Source of the DNA: an uncultured Halomonas sp.
GTDB taxonomy: Bacteria > Pseudomonadota > Gammaproteobacteria > Pseudomonadales > Halomonadaceae
DNA: 64,000 nt
Assembly (NCBI RefSeq): GCF_947501415.1
Contig: NZ_CANMVL010000007.1
Location: 213,702 to 277,701, forward strand
Direction: 5' to 3'
Part shown: positions 9,097 through 16,800 of the stretch, piece after piece
How the letters are laid out: every line of letters begins with the position of its first letter
Numbering within the stretch: the stretch's first letter is position 1
The notes under the pieces: generated by a model
What the model saw: only the letters and a program-made list of their open reading frames with translations
The model's database searches: none
Told to the model about the DNA's origin: nothing
Translations under genes and position numbers: made by a program

Positions 9097-9876
9097 ATGA
9101 CGCCAAGGATCCTGACCTGCCCGGTCACCGAGGTCGAGGACCTCAGCCAGGACGTCTTCCGCGTCCGACTCGACGGACGCGCCGAGGCGGTCGCCCATGA
9201 CCCCGGCCAATACCTGGAGCTCAAGCTCGCCGAAGAGGTCTGGGTGCCGTTCTCCATCGCCAATGCCTGGCGTGGCGACGGCGAGATCGAGCTGCATATC
9301 CAGCACTGGCCGGAGCGCGGCAACTCCGTGCGGCTGCGCGAGATGGTCAAGGTGGCCAACCACCTGACCCTGCGCCTGCCCGGCGGTGACTGCGTGCTCG
9401 ACCCCGACAGTCGACGGCCGTTGCTGCTGATCGCCGCCGGGACCGGCTTCGCCCAGATGAAAGCGCTGGTCGAGGGGGCGCTGGCTGCCGACCCCGAGCG
9501 CGAGATCGCCCTGTGGTGGGCGGCGCGGGAGGAGCGCGACCTCTATCTGGAGAGCCTGCCCCGGGAGTGGGCCGAGTCGCATCGCCACTTCCACTTCCAC
9601 CCGGTCACCGAGGTGGCCCCGGCGCTGCCCTGGTCCGGCGAACGAGTAGTGGGGCATCACGGCCGCATCGACCAGGCGCTGGCCAATGGGCTCGAGGATG
9701 TCTCGGAGCAGGATGTCTACCTCTCCGGCTCACCGGGCATGGTCTACGCCTGCGTCGATGTGCTGGCCTCGTTGGGCCTGTCGCCCTCGCGGGTGTTCTC
9801 CGACGTGTTCGCCTATGCGCCCCGCGACCCCATCGTGCCCACCACGGGCAGCCTGCAGCATGAGGCCGGTGCATGA
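9097..9876 (+). CDS. fre: NAD(P)H-flavin reductase
   Basis: A 259-residue ferredoxin-reductase-like protein that reduces free FMN/FAD or riboflavin with NAD(P)H. The N-terminal beta-barrel carries the flavin-interacting VPFSIANA motif (Fre/LuxG type) after the PGQYLEL strand, and the C-terminal nucleotide domain has LLIAAGTGFAQMKAL and the closing YLSGSPGMVYACVDVL. It sits between ubiD and folM, with four-base ATGA overlap with folM, so reduced flavin supply and the ubiD/UbiX chemistry may be linked, as suggested for the E. coli ubiD-fre pair. The substrate preference is not determinable here. Confidence 0.9.
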   Translation: MTPRILTCPVTEVEDLSQDVFRVRLDGRAEAVAHDPGQYLELKLAEEVWVPFSIANAWRGDGEIELHIQHWPERGNSVRLREMVKVANHLTLRLPGGDCVLDPDSRRPLLLIAAGTGFAQMKALVEGALAADPEREIALWWAAREERDLYLESLPREWAESHRHFHFHPVTEVAPALPWSGERVVGHHGRIDQALANGLEDVSEQDVYLSGSPGMVYACVDVLASLGLSPSRVFSDVFAYAPRDPIVPTTGSLQHEAGA

Positions 9877-10586
9877 GCGCTTCGCCGATCCTGATCACCG
9901 GCGGCGCTCAGCGGCTGGGTCGCCACTGCGCCGAGCAGCTGATCAACGACGGCCATCCGGTGATCATCAGCTATCGTCGCGAGCGGCCCGAGCTCGAGGC
10001 GCTGCGCGAGCGAGGTATCGTCACCCTGCAGGCCGACTTCGCCAGCGAGGCGGGTATCCTCGACTTCATTGCGCGGCTCAAGCGCGAGACGGCGTCGCTG
10101 CGTGCCATCGTGCATAACGCCAGCGACTGGGCGCCCGACTCCTGCGGGGAGGAGGCGGGGGCGATCTTCGAGCGGCTGTTCCGGGTGCATATGCAGGCCC
10201 CCTATCTGATCAACCTGCACGCCCGCGGGTTGCTCGAGGCGTGCAGCGAGCCCCAGCGCGATATCGTGCATATGACCGATTACGTGGTGCAGAAGGGCTC
10301 CCGGAAGCACGCCGCCTATGCCGCCAGCAAGGCGGGGCTCGATAACCTGACCCTGTCGTTCGCCGCCATGTACGCCCCCGATATTCAGGTCAACGCCATC
10401 GCCCCGGCGCTGATCATGCTGGGTGAGGACGACGACGAGGCCTATGCCGAGAAGGCGCGCGCCAAGTCGGTGATGCGGAAGGTGCCTGGCCCCGGGGTCA
10501 TCTATCAGACCCTGCGCTACCTGCTCGACAACCGCTATGTCACCGGCGCTACCCTGCCGGTGGATGGCGGTCGCCATTTGCGCTGA
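9873..10586 (+). CDS. folM: Dihydromonapterin reductase FolM (short-chain dehydrogenase)
   Basis: A 237-residue SDR enzyme. The N-terminal ILITGGAQRLGRHCAEQL replaces the usual TGxxxGIG with the GGAQRLG form typical of FolM and pteridine reductases; the catalytic YAASKAGLDNL (Tyr-x-x-x-Lys) and the C-terminal VTGATLPVDGGRHL follow. FolM reduces dihydromonapterin to tetrahydromonapterin, a cofactor of phenylalanine hydroxylase in pseudomonads, and has some dihydrofolate reductase activity. It overlaps fre by four bases, so it is translationally coupled to it. The family is certain; FolM versus a generic pteridine reductase is very likely from overall similarity. Confidence 0.88.
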   Translation: MSASPILITGGAQRLGRHCAEQLINDGHPVIISYRRERPELEALRERGIVTLQADFASEAGILDFIARLKRETASLRAIVHNASDWAPDSCGEEAGAIFERLFRVHMQAPYLINLHARGLLEACSEPQRDIVHMTDYVVQKGSRKHAAYAASKAGLDNLTLSFAAMYAPDIQVNAIAPALIMLGEDDDEAYAEKARAKSVMRKVPGPGVIYQTLRYLLDNRYVTGATLPVDGGRHLR

Positions 10587-10647
10587 GCCTGCACAATGAT
10601 CAGCAGAGTGCGACCATCGGCGCCGTGCCGGTGGTCGTCATCTTCGC

Positions 10648-10653
10648 TAGAAT
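10648..10653 (+). promoter_or_regulatory. Candidate -10 element for the 42-aa membrane ORF
   Basis: TAGAAT at 10648-10653 matches five of six -10 bases and lies 48 bp before the ATG of the small ORF at 10702. The sequence 17 bp upstream (GTGCCG) is a poor -35, so this is weak evidence. Confidence 0.25.
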
Positions 10654-10701
10654 AGTGCCTTACCCTGACCCAAGATCCTGACGCAATCGAAGGAGCGACA
10701 C

Positions 10702-10830
10702 ATGGCGGGACATGACGAGAATTTCAGCGACAACAGCGGCCTGCTGTCCATCATCATGGGACTGGTCGTGCTGGTGGCCATGAGCTGCCTGCCGGCCACC
10801 ATCGGCTGGTACCAGCTGTTCGCCGGCTGA
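10702..10830 (+). CDS. Small single-pass membrane protein, 42 aa, unknown function
   Basis: The ORF begins with ATG preceded by a strong AAGGAG at 6-nt spacing, has a polar start (MAGHDENFSDNSG) and then one hydrophobic helix of about 20 residues (SIIMGLVVLVAM ...) before a short GWYQLFAG tail. The polar head plus single helix, together with the strong ribosome site and a TAGAAT box upstream, argue that it is translated. It is too short for usual ORF cut-offs. I do not recognise the family. It precedes the aromatic leader region and may be unrelated to it; its own two late aromatic codons (Trp, Tyr) make a third leader conceivable but less likely. Confidence 0.55.
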   Translation: MAGHDENFSDNSGLLSIIMGLVVLVAMSCLPATIGWYQLFAG

Positions 10831-10867
10831 ACCATTTGGCCTTTGGCGTGATGGGCCTTGTCAGCCC

Positions 10868-10882
10868 TGCCGCGATGCGGCA
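10868..10882 (+). repeat. Perfect inverted repeat TGCCGC-GAT-GCGGCA
   Basis: A 6-bp perfect stem with a 3-nt spacer lies between the 42-aa ORF and the first aromatic leader. It is preceded by TTGTCA (10858-10863), a good -35 match, and followed by ACGATAAAG. It could be an operator over a leader promoter or a short terminator without a T-run; the sequence does not decide. Confidence 0.4.
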
Positions 10883-10910
10883 CGATAAAGCGACTGCACA
10901 GGAGAGACCC

Positions 10911-11039
10911 ATGACCGCACCCGCCACCCACCGCTTTCACCATCACGCCGCCAGCGAGCGTGTGGGATCGCTGTGCGCGGCCACAAGCGGTTTCTGGTAT
11001 GGCTACTTTATGATCGGTGTGCCGGCGGCCATGTCCTGA
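10911..11039 (+). CDS. Aromatic-rich leader peptide 1 (42 aa) upstream of DAHP synthase
   Basis: The ATG is preceded by GGAG at 7-nt spacing. The peptide carries a dense aromatic run, Phe-Trp-Tyr-Gly-Tyr-Phe at residues 28-33 (10992-11009), in the second half of a short ORF, as in pheL- and trpL-type attenuators. It also has a His cluster (HRFHHH) near the N-terminus. About 50 bp after its stop comes an 11-bp perfect hairpin (11090-11124). A ribosome slowing at the Phe/Trp/Tyr codons could alter folding of the following RNA. Function as an attenuator leader is inference; the reading frame, ribosome site and codon cluster are seen directly. Confidence 0.6.
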   Translation: MTAPATHRFHHHAASERVGSLCAATSGFWYGYFMIGVPAAMS

Positions 11040-11059
11040 GCGCAAGAGACGACATCGCC

Positions 11060-11124
11060 GGAGGCACACCCCCCAGGGCCGCCTCCACCAGAACCCCCGG
11101 ACGGCAGCCCCGCCCGGGGGTTCT
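11060..11124 (+). promoter_or_regulatory. Attenuator-like hairpins between the two leader ORFs
   Basis: AGAACCCCCGG (11090-11100) and CCGGGGGTTCT (11114-11124) form a perfect 11-bp stem with a 13-nt loop; no long T-run follows. Just upstream GGAGGC (11060-11065) can pair with GCCTCC (11081-11086). GGCGGCC inside leader 1 (11024-11030) is complementary to GGCCGCC (11078-11084), which overlaps that stem, so mutually exclusive structures are possible. The layout suits transcription attenuation, but the missing T-tract leaves Rho-dependent or translational control open. Confidence 0.5.
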
Positions 11125-11194
11125 GCATTCCTGGCTACCCGAAATCATCACGGCCACGTCGCCCGACAGCACAGTAGATATCGAGGAGAGAACC

Positions 11195-11353
11195 ATGACC
11201 GCATCCATCGCCATCCGCCAGACCCTATGCTGCGTGGGCTATTACGGCTACTGGCGATTTAGCGAGCTGCGGTCGGCTCACTCCGCCACATCCGACCGTA
11301 GCGAGATCGGTGGCATCCGACAAACACGATGTATGACCGCTACCCGGAGTTGA
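11195..11353 (+). CDS. Aromatic-rich leader peptide 2 (52 aa), immediately upstream of DAHP synthase
   Basis: The ATG at 11195 has a strong GAGGAG ribosome site. Residues 16-22 are Tyr-Tyr-Gly-Tyr-Trp-Arg-Phe (11240-11260), so five of seven residues are aromatic, preceded by Cys-Cys. The rest of the peptide is polar and unremarkable. The stop at 11351-11353 is seven bases before the DAHP synthase ATG, and the only plausible ribosome site of that gene (CGGAG, 11345-11349) lies inside this ORF, so the two are translationally linked. A 9-bp stem follows the aromatic codons. I interpret it as a regulatory leader; no homologue was checked. Confidence 0.62.
   Translation: MTASIAIRQTLCCVGYYGYWRFSELRSAHSATSDRSEIGGIRQTRCMTATRS
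11268..11350 (+). promoter_or_regulatory. Hairpin and possible ribosome-site sequestration before DAHP synthase
   Basis: TGCGGTCGG (11268-11276) pairs with CCGACCGTA (11292-11300), nine pairs including one G-U, directly after the aromatic codons of leader 2. A second CCGAC (11317-11321) offers an alternative partner. The loop contains ACTCCG (11280-11285), exactly complementary to CGGAGT (11345-11350), which holds the ribosome site of the DAHP synthase gene. A ribosome paused on the Tyr/Trp codons would disturb these pairings. This suggests translational attenuation; it is a model built from the sequence only. Confidence 0.42.
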
Positions 11354-11360
11354 TGACGCC

Positions 11361-12425
11361 ATGAATGCGACCCTTGCCGCCGCCCCCCTGAACGATTCCC
11401 TGAGCCCCGCCGCCCATCCCGCTCGAGTGCTGCCCACGCCCGGCGATTTGTGCCGTGAGCTACCGCTCTCCGCTGACCTGAAGCGCCGCGTCGAGAGCCA
11501 GCGCCAGGCCGTGCACAATATTCTTGCCGGCCACGATGATCGCCTGCTGGTGGTGGTCGGCCCCTGCTCCATCCACGACCCCCGGGCAGCCCTGGAGTAT
11601 GCCCAGCGGCTGGCAGAGCTATCGGCACGAGTGGATGACCGCCTGCTGCTTGTCATGCGGGTCTATGTCGAGAAGCCGCGCACTACCGTGGGATGGAAGG
11701 GGTTGGCCTATGATCCCGGCCTCGACGGCACGGGGGACATGGCTCGCGGCCTCGAGGTCTCGCGCCGGCTGATGCGTGATGTGACGGCACTGGGCCTGCC
11801 GGTGGCCACCGAACTTCTGCAGCCGATGCTGGCGCCCTATCTGGAGGACCTGCTCTCCTGGGTGGCGATCGGCGCCCGTACCACCGAGTCCCAGCTGCAC
11901 CGTGAGCTGGCCAGTGGTCTCGCGGCGGCGGTCGGCTTCAAGAATGCCACCGGTGGTGATATCGGTGTGGCCCTGGATGCCATGCGTGCCGCGGCTCATC
12001 CCCATAGCCATTTCGGCATGGATAGCGAGGGGCGGCCGGTGATCCGCGATACCGAGGGCAATCCTTACACCCAGCTGGTGCTGCGCGGCGGTCACGGCGA
12101 GCCCAACTATCAGGCACATCATGTTCAGGCGGCTCGTCGCGCCCTGGTGGAGGGGGGGCTCTCCCCGCGGCTGATGGTGGACTGCAGCCACGCCAACGCA
12201 CGCAAGGATCATCGCCGCCAGAGCGAGGTGCTGCTCGATGTGCTGGCACAGCGCCTGGCCGGCGAGACGGCGATCGCCGGGCTGATGCTGGAGAGTCATC
12301 TTCACGAGGGAAAGCAGTCGCTGGAGCCGGGGTGCTTGCGCCACGGGGTGTCGGTCACCGATGCTTGCATCGGCTGGGAGACCACCGAGCATCTGCTGCT
12401 CTCCGCCGCCGAGCGCTTGAGGTAG
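11361..12425 (+). CDS. Class I 3-deoxy-7-phosphoheptulonate (DAHP) synthase, aromatic-regulated type
   Basis: This enzyme condenses phosphoenolpyruvate and erythrose-4-phosphate in the first shikimate step. The 354-residue length and the motifs match the E. coli AroF/AroG/AroH group: VVVGPCSIHD (64-73) with the metal-binding Cys, YVEKPRTTVGWKG (102-114) with the substrate-binding Lys-Pro-Arg-Thr, GIxIGARTTESQ-like AIGARTTESQ, GFKNATGGD, VDCSHAN and a C-terminal TDACIGWETT. Which of Phe, Tyr or Trp inhibits it cannot be read reliably, so no symbol is assigned. Two aromatic leader ORFs precede it, the second almost abutting its start, which implies control by aromatic amino acid supply. aroK and aroB, later steps of the pathway, are at 40.7-42.4 kb. 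Confidence 0.93.
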   Translation: MNATLAAAPLNDSLSPAAHPARVLPTPGDLCRELPLSADLKRRVESQRQAVHNILAGHDDRLLVVVGPCSIHDPRAALEYAQRLAELSARVDDRLLLVMRVYVEKPRTTVGWKGLAYDPGLDGTGDMARGLEVSRRLMRDVTALGLPVATELLQPMLAPYLEDLLSWVAIGARTTESQLHRELASGLAAAVGFKNATGGDIGVALDAMRAAAHPHSHFGMDSEGRPVIRDTEGNPYTQLVLRGGHGEPNYQAHHVQAARRALVEGGLSPRLMVDCSHANARKDHRRQSEVLLDVLAQRLAGETAIAGLMLESHLHEGKQSLEPGCLRHGVSVTDACIGWETTEHLLLSAAERLR

Positions 12426-12744
12426 CACACGAGGCTGACCCGTCGACAGGCCCCCGGGGTGCCGGACCATCGAGGGGGGCGCTGTAAACCCATCCCTGGG
12501 CGCTACCGATGCCCTGCTTCGCTCTCGCGTCCTGCTCCGCTTGCAGGACCTGTGCTGACCATCCATGGCCAGCCCGTTCGAAGCAGTGCTTCTCACCCCT
12601 GGCATAGGACTCCCTCTCCGGCCTGTCCCCGGCGCCTCTCACCTGTGGTGGCACTTGCGTGGTGGTACATCGTCCGCACTGTACCCCGGGTGGCGATGCC
12701 GGGATAATGCGCCCGATTCCCGACTCGTTACCCAGGAGAGCGCC
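12426..12744 (+). other. Intergenic region with one copy of a dispersed repeat; no gene seen
   Basis: This 319-bp gap between the DAHP synthase and DUF3087 genes has no recognisable ORF. It holds repeat copy A (12471-12513) and a GATAAT box (12703-12708) about 36 bp before the DUF3087 ATG, which may be its -10 element. Confidence 0.5.
12471..12513 (+). repeat. Dispersed intergenic repeat, copy A
   Basis: This 43-bp sequence matches copy B at 42449-42490, which is on the opposite strand, across its whole length. The shared core GCGCTGTAAACCC-N-TCCCTGGGCGCTACCGA-N-GCC differs at only two positions in the last 33; the left part differs by one indel and one substitution. Both copies lie in CDS-free gaps downstream of a shikimate gene. 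I take it for a REP-like family, which would be expected to recur across the chromosome. Confidence 0.75.
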
Positions 12745-13257
12745 ATGTCGTTTCACTTCGAGGAGCACGACCCCGAAACTTACCGCCGCAAGGGTCGCCT
12801 GATCAGCCTGGCCATGGCGGCCCAGCTGGTCGTCTTCGGACTGCTGTTTTCCCAGTTGCTGCAGGCTGCCTTCGACGGCGGCTTCTGGCTCAATGTGTTG
12901 GGGGTTGTGCTGGGCCTGATATCGACCAGCCTGGTATTTGCCGTGGTGCGTGAGCGCCCCTGGATGGCGGAGGTGCGTTATGCGTGGCAGCTCAAGCATC
13001 ACCTCGCGCGGGTCAGCGGCTACCTGCCTGGGCTGCGACGTGCCTCCGAGGAGGGCAATGATACCGCCCTGGATCTGCTCGCGTTCTACCACCAGGGCAT
13101 GCTGCAGCTAGCCGACCTCAACGGTCGCACCCTGGATGATGATGGCGAAGCCGTTGCCGAGCGCCTGAGGGTGCGTCAGGCCCGGGAGGAGCGGGGCCTG
13201 CCCGAGCGCGTCGAGGGGTTCGACCCCCACGACCTCGCGGCCTTCCGCAAGGGGTAG
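12745..13257 (+). CDS. DUF3087 family membrane protein
   Basis: A 170-residue protein with two hydrophobic helices close together (about residues 20-40 and 48-68) and a charged cytoplasmic C-terminal region. The N-terminal MSFHFEEHDPETYRRK leads into the first helix, and the ERPWMAEVRYAWQLKHHL segment with the later LLAFYHQGMLQLADLNGRTL resembles the uncharacterised DUF3087 family common in Halomonas and Pseudomonas. No catalytic motif is visible. The start follows a good CAGGAGAG ribosome site; a longer frame from 12565 runs through intergenic DNA. Neighbours give no functional clue. Confidence 0.72.
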   Translation: MSFHFEEHDPETYRRKGRLISLAMAAQLVVFGLLFSQLLQAAFDGGFWLNVLGVVLGLISTSLVFAVVRERPWMAEVRYAWQLKHHLARVSGYLPGLRRASEEGNDTALDLLAFYHQGMLQLADLNGRTLDDDGEAVAERLRVRQAREERGLPERVEGFDPHDLAAFRKG

Positions 13258-13354
13258 CTCGAGCGTGGCCGCCTGTCAGGCGGCCAGGATGTCGCCTCTC
13301 ACCCGTCGGTTCATCGTACTGTCACCTCTCTCGCCTAGTCTGACCTCGTTAGCT

Positions 13355-13373
13355 GGAAGCGTCTGACGCTTCC
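13355..13373 (+). repeat. Palindrome upstream of phoX
   Basis: GAAGCGTC-T-GACGCTTC (13356-13372) is a perfect 8-bp inverted repeat, flanked by one further G-C pair, 23 bp before the phoX ATG. It could be an operator or a leader hairpin. It is not a Pho box. Confidence 0.4.
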
Positions 13374-13395
13374 CCAACCCGACGAGGAGAGCAGC

Positions 13396-15519
13396 ATGAG
13401 CAAGGAAATCGAGGATCACCGCGTCCTGAACCCCGGCACCAACGAGCCCTTCGCCTCCGTTCTCGAGCGTCATGTCACGCGGCGCAGTGTGATGCGTGGC
13501 GGCCTGGGGCTGGCGGCCGCCTCGATGCTGGGTTTCGGTGGGGCCGCTCAGGTGCTGGCTTCGAGTGTCGACCAGAAGACGCCACTGGCCCTGGCCTTCG
13601 AATCGGTACGCGGCTCGCGCACCGACGCCGTGGTGGTGCCGCCAGGCTATACCGCCCAGGTGCTGGTGCCCTGGGGCACATCGCTCGCTGAAGAGACCCA
13701 GGGGTGGCATGACGGGCTGCCCATGACCGCGGAGCGTCAGGCCACCAGCGTGGGCATGCACCATGATGGCATGCATGGCTTTGCGCTGGATGAGTCGACG
13801 GCCTCCCGGCGCTTCGTGCTGGCGCTGAATAACGAGTATATCGACCAGCAGGCGCTGTGGGCGCCTGAGGGAGGCCCGACCAATGCCGAGGAGGGTGTCC
13901 GCCCCGCCGAGGAGTCGCGCACCGAGATCAATGCCCACGGGGTGACTCTGGTGGAGGTGGAGGCGTCCGCCGATGGCCACTGGCGCCATGTGCCTGGTTC
14001 TCCCTATAACCGTCGGCTTACCAGTGCGTCCGTGATGGATATCTCCGGGCCGGTCGCCGGCAGCGACTATGTGCGCACCCGCTTCTCGCCGGAGGGCAGG
14101 CTTGCCCGCGGCACCAACAACAATTGCGGCAACGGCTTCACGCCCTGGGGCACCTACCTGGCCTGCGAGGAGAACTGGCCCAACATCTTCGTCAATACCG
14201 GCGAGCGCTTTCGGGACGATGCTCGCATCGGGGTCCCCACCCGGCGCTCCCGCTATGGCTGGGAGACCTCGGCGGGTGACTCCTCCGAGCAGAACGACGA
14301 GTTCGCCCGCTTCGATATCACCCCGCGTGACGCCGATGCCCGCGGGGACTATCGCAACGAAGCGCGTACCTTCGGCTATCAGGTGGAGATCGATCCCTAC
14401 GACGGCTCTCGCCGAGCCGTGAAGCGCACCGCGTTGGGGCGCTTTCGTCACGAGGGTTGCTGGCTCGGCAAGCTTCAGCCCGGCAGGCCGGTGGTCTTCT
14501 ACTCCGGGCACGACGCCCGCAACGAGTATATCTACAAGTTCGTCTCCGCCGCCGCCTGGGAGCCGACCGACGCCAACCGCCCAGGCGAGGCCTATGACCG
14601 CCTGGCCATCGGGGCCAAGTACCTGGATCACGGCGTGCTGTATGCCGCGCGCTTCGATGCCGACGGTCGAGGGGAGTGGTTGCCACTGACCCCGGAGGCG
14701 AAGACCACTGATGGTCGCCGCCTCCACCAGGCGCTGGGGTTGGCCGCCGACGACCTGGCAGGCATCATCATCAACACCTGCGACGCCGCCGATCTGATGG
14801 GGGCCACGCCCATGGATCGTCCCGAGTGGGCCAGCGTGGACCCCGCCTCCGGCGAGGTCTATATCACCCTGACCAACAACAGCCAGCGCACCGGGGAGGG
14901 GAGCGAGGAGACCTTCACCAATGGCGGCAGTGCGGTCGAGGAGCCCGGTGTGGGGTTTGCCACCGCCCCGACCAACCCCGCCAACCCGCGTCCCGACAAC
15001 GGTGCGGGACATATCATCCGCTGGCGGGAGGGCGATGGAGTGACTCGCTTCGCATGGGAAGTGTTCGTCTTCGGGGCGTCAGCCACCGATAGCGACAACC
15101 CCTCCGGGCTGACCGAGATGAATCAGTTCGCCAGCCCCGATGGCCTCTGGTACGACGACCGTGGTGATGGTCAGGGGATCCTGTGGATCCAGACCGATAA
15201 CGGCTATGAGGGGGTCGCCGAGCACACCAATGATCAGCTGCTGGCGGTGGTGCCGGGGGCCCTGGGGTCAAGCGGCGAGCAGGCCGTGGTGACTGCCGAT
15301 AACCAGCAGCACCTCAAGCGCTTCGCGGTGGGACCCAACGGCTGCGAGGTCACCGGAATCTTCGCCACCCCGGACAGAACGGCGCTGTTTATCAATATCC
15401 AGCACCCAGGCAACTGGCCGGCCTCGGAGGATGCCACCGAGGAGGCCCAGGGCAGTGTGCGGCCCCGGGCGTCTACCGTGGTGATTCAGAGGCAGGATGG
15501 CGGGCAGATCGCGGTGTAG
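13396..15519 (+). CDS. PhoX family phosphatase (DUF839), Tat-exported
   Basis: A 707-residue periplasmic metalloenzyme of the PhoX type, which cleaves phosphomonoesters using Ca2+ and Fe3+. The twin-arginine signal is clear: HVTRRSVMRGG at residues 26-36, then a mildly hydrophobic segment and an AxA-like end near residue 55. Mature-domain hallmarks include DGMHGFALD, ARGTNNNCGNGFTPWGTYLACEENW (split here as GNGFTPWGTYLACEE), VGRFRHEG-like LGRFRHEGC, NTCDAADLMGATPMDRPEW and the C-terminal FINIQHPG. The start follows GACGAGGAGAG. Tat export fits the tatABC operon at 17.6-19.0 kb. Expression under phosphate limitation is usual for the family, but no Pho box was found upstream. Confidence 0.92.
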   Translation: MSKEIEDHRVLNPGTNEPFASVLERHVTRRSVMRGGLGLAAASMLGFGGAAQVLASSVDQKTPLALAFESVRGSRTDAVVVPPGYTAQVLVPWGTSLAEETQGWHDGLPMTAERQATSVGMHHDGMHGFALDESTASRRFVLALNNEYIDQQALWAPEGGPTNAEEGVRPAEESRTEINAHGVTLVEVEASADGHWRHVPGSPYNRRLTSASVMDISGPVAGSDYVRTRFSPEGRLARGTNNNCGNGFTPWGTYLACEENWPNIFVNTGERFRDDARIGVPTRRSRYGWETSAGDSSEQNDEFARFDITPRDADARGDYRNEARTFGYQVEIDPYDGSRRAVKRTALGRFRHEGCWLGKLQPGRPVVFYSGHDARNEYIYKFVSAAAWEPTDANRPGEAYDRLAIGAKYLDHGVLYAARFDADGRGEWLPLTPEAKTTDGRRLHQALGLAADDLAGIIINTCDAADLMGATPMDRPEWASVDPASGEVYITLTNNSQRTGEGSEETFTNGGSAVEEPGVGFATAPTNPANPRPDNGAGHIIRWREGDGVTRFAWEVFVFGASATDSDNPSGLTEMNQFASPDGLWYDDRGDGQGILWIQTDNGYEGVAEHTNDQLLAVVPGALGSSGEQAVVTADNQQHLKRFAVGPNGCEVTGIFATPDRTALFINIQHPGNWPASEDATEEAQGSVRPRASTVVIQRQDGGQIAV

Positions 15520-15538
15520 CGCGAGTCGGCAGGTCATC

Positions 15539-15578
15539 GGCGTCGGCCGGGGGCGCCTGTTGCCCGGAGGCCGACGCC
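15539..15578. terminator. Hairpin between convergent phoX and hemB
   Basis: GGCGTCGGCC (15539-15548) and GGCCGACGCC (15569-15578) make a perfect 10-bp stem with a 20-nt loop, in the 67-bp gap between the two convergent stop codons. No T-run flanks it, so it may aid rather than cause termination. Confidence 0.5.
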
Positions 15579-15586
15579 TGACGCCG

Positions 15587-16681
<1,095 letters not shown>

Positions 16682-16711
16682 TCAGTGTGGCCTGGTGCCG
16701 AAAGGCTCGCC

Positions 16712-16740
16712 TTGTCGCACCCGAGGGATGGCTCTAGAGT
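16712..16740 (+). promoter_or_regulatory. Candidate sigma70 promoter for elbB
   Basis: TTGTCG (16712-16717) and TAGAGT (16735-16740) are separated by exactly 17 bp; each matches four of six consensus bases. The pair lies about 60 bp before the elbB ATG. Confidence 0.4.
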
Positions 16741-16800
16741 GTCATATTCGATTATTGGTCCTGTCGCTCGTTGGCAGGCGACTTCTGCAAGGAGATAGGC

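Noticed and set aside
13258..13395. Pho box upstream of phoX
   Set aside because: CTGTCAC at 13319 is a good half-site, but no second half-site follows at 11-bp spacing.
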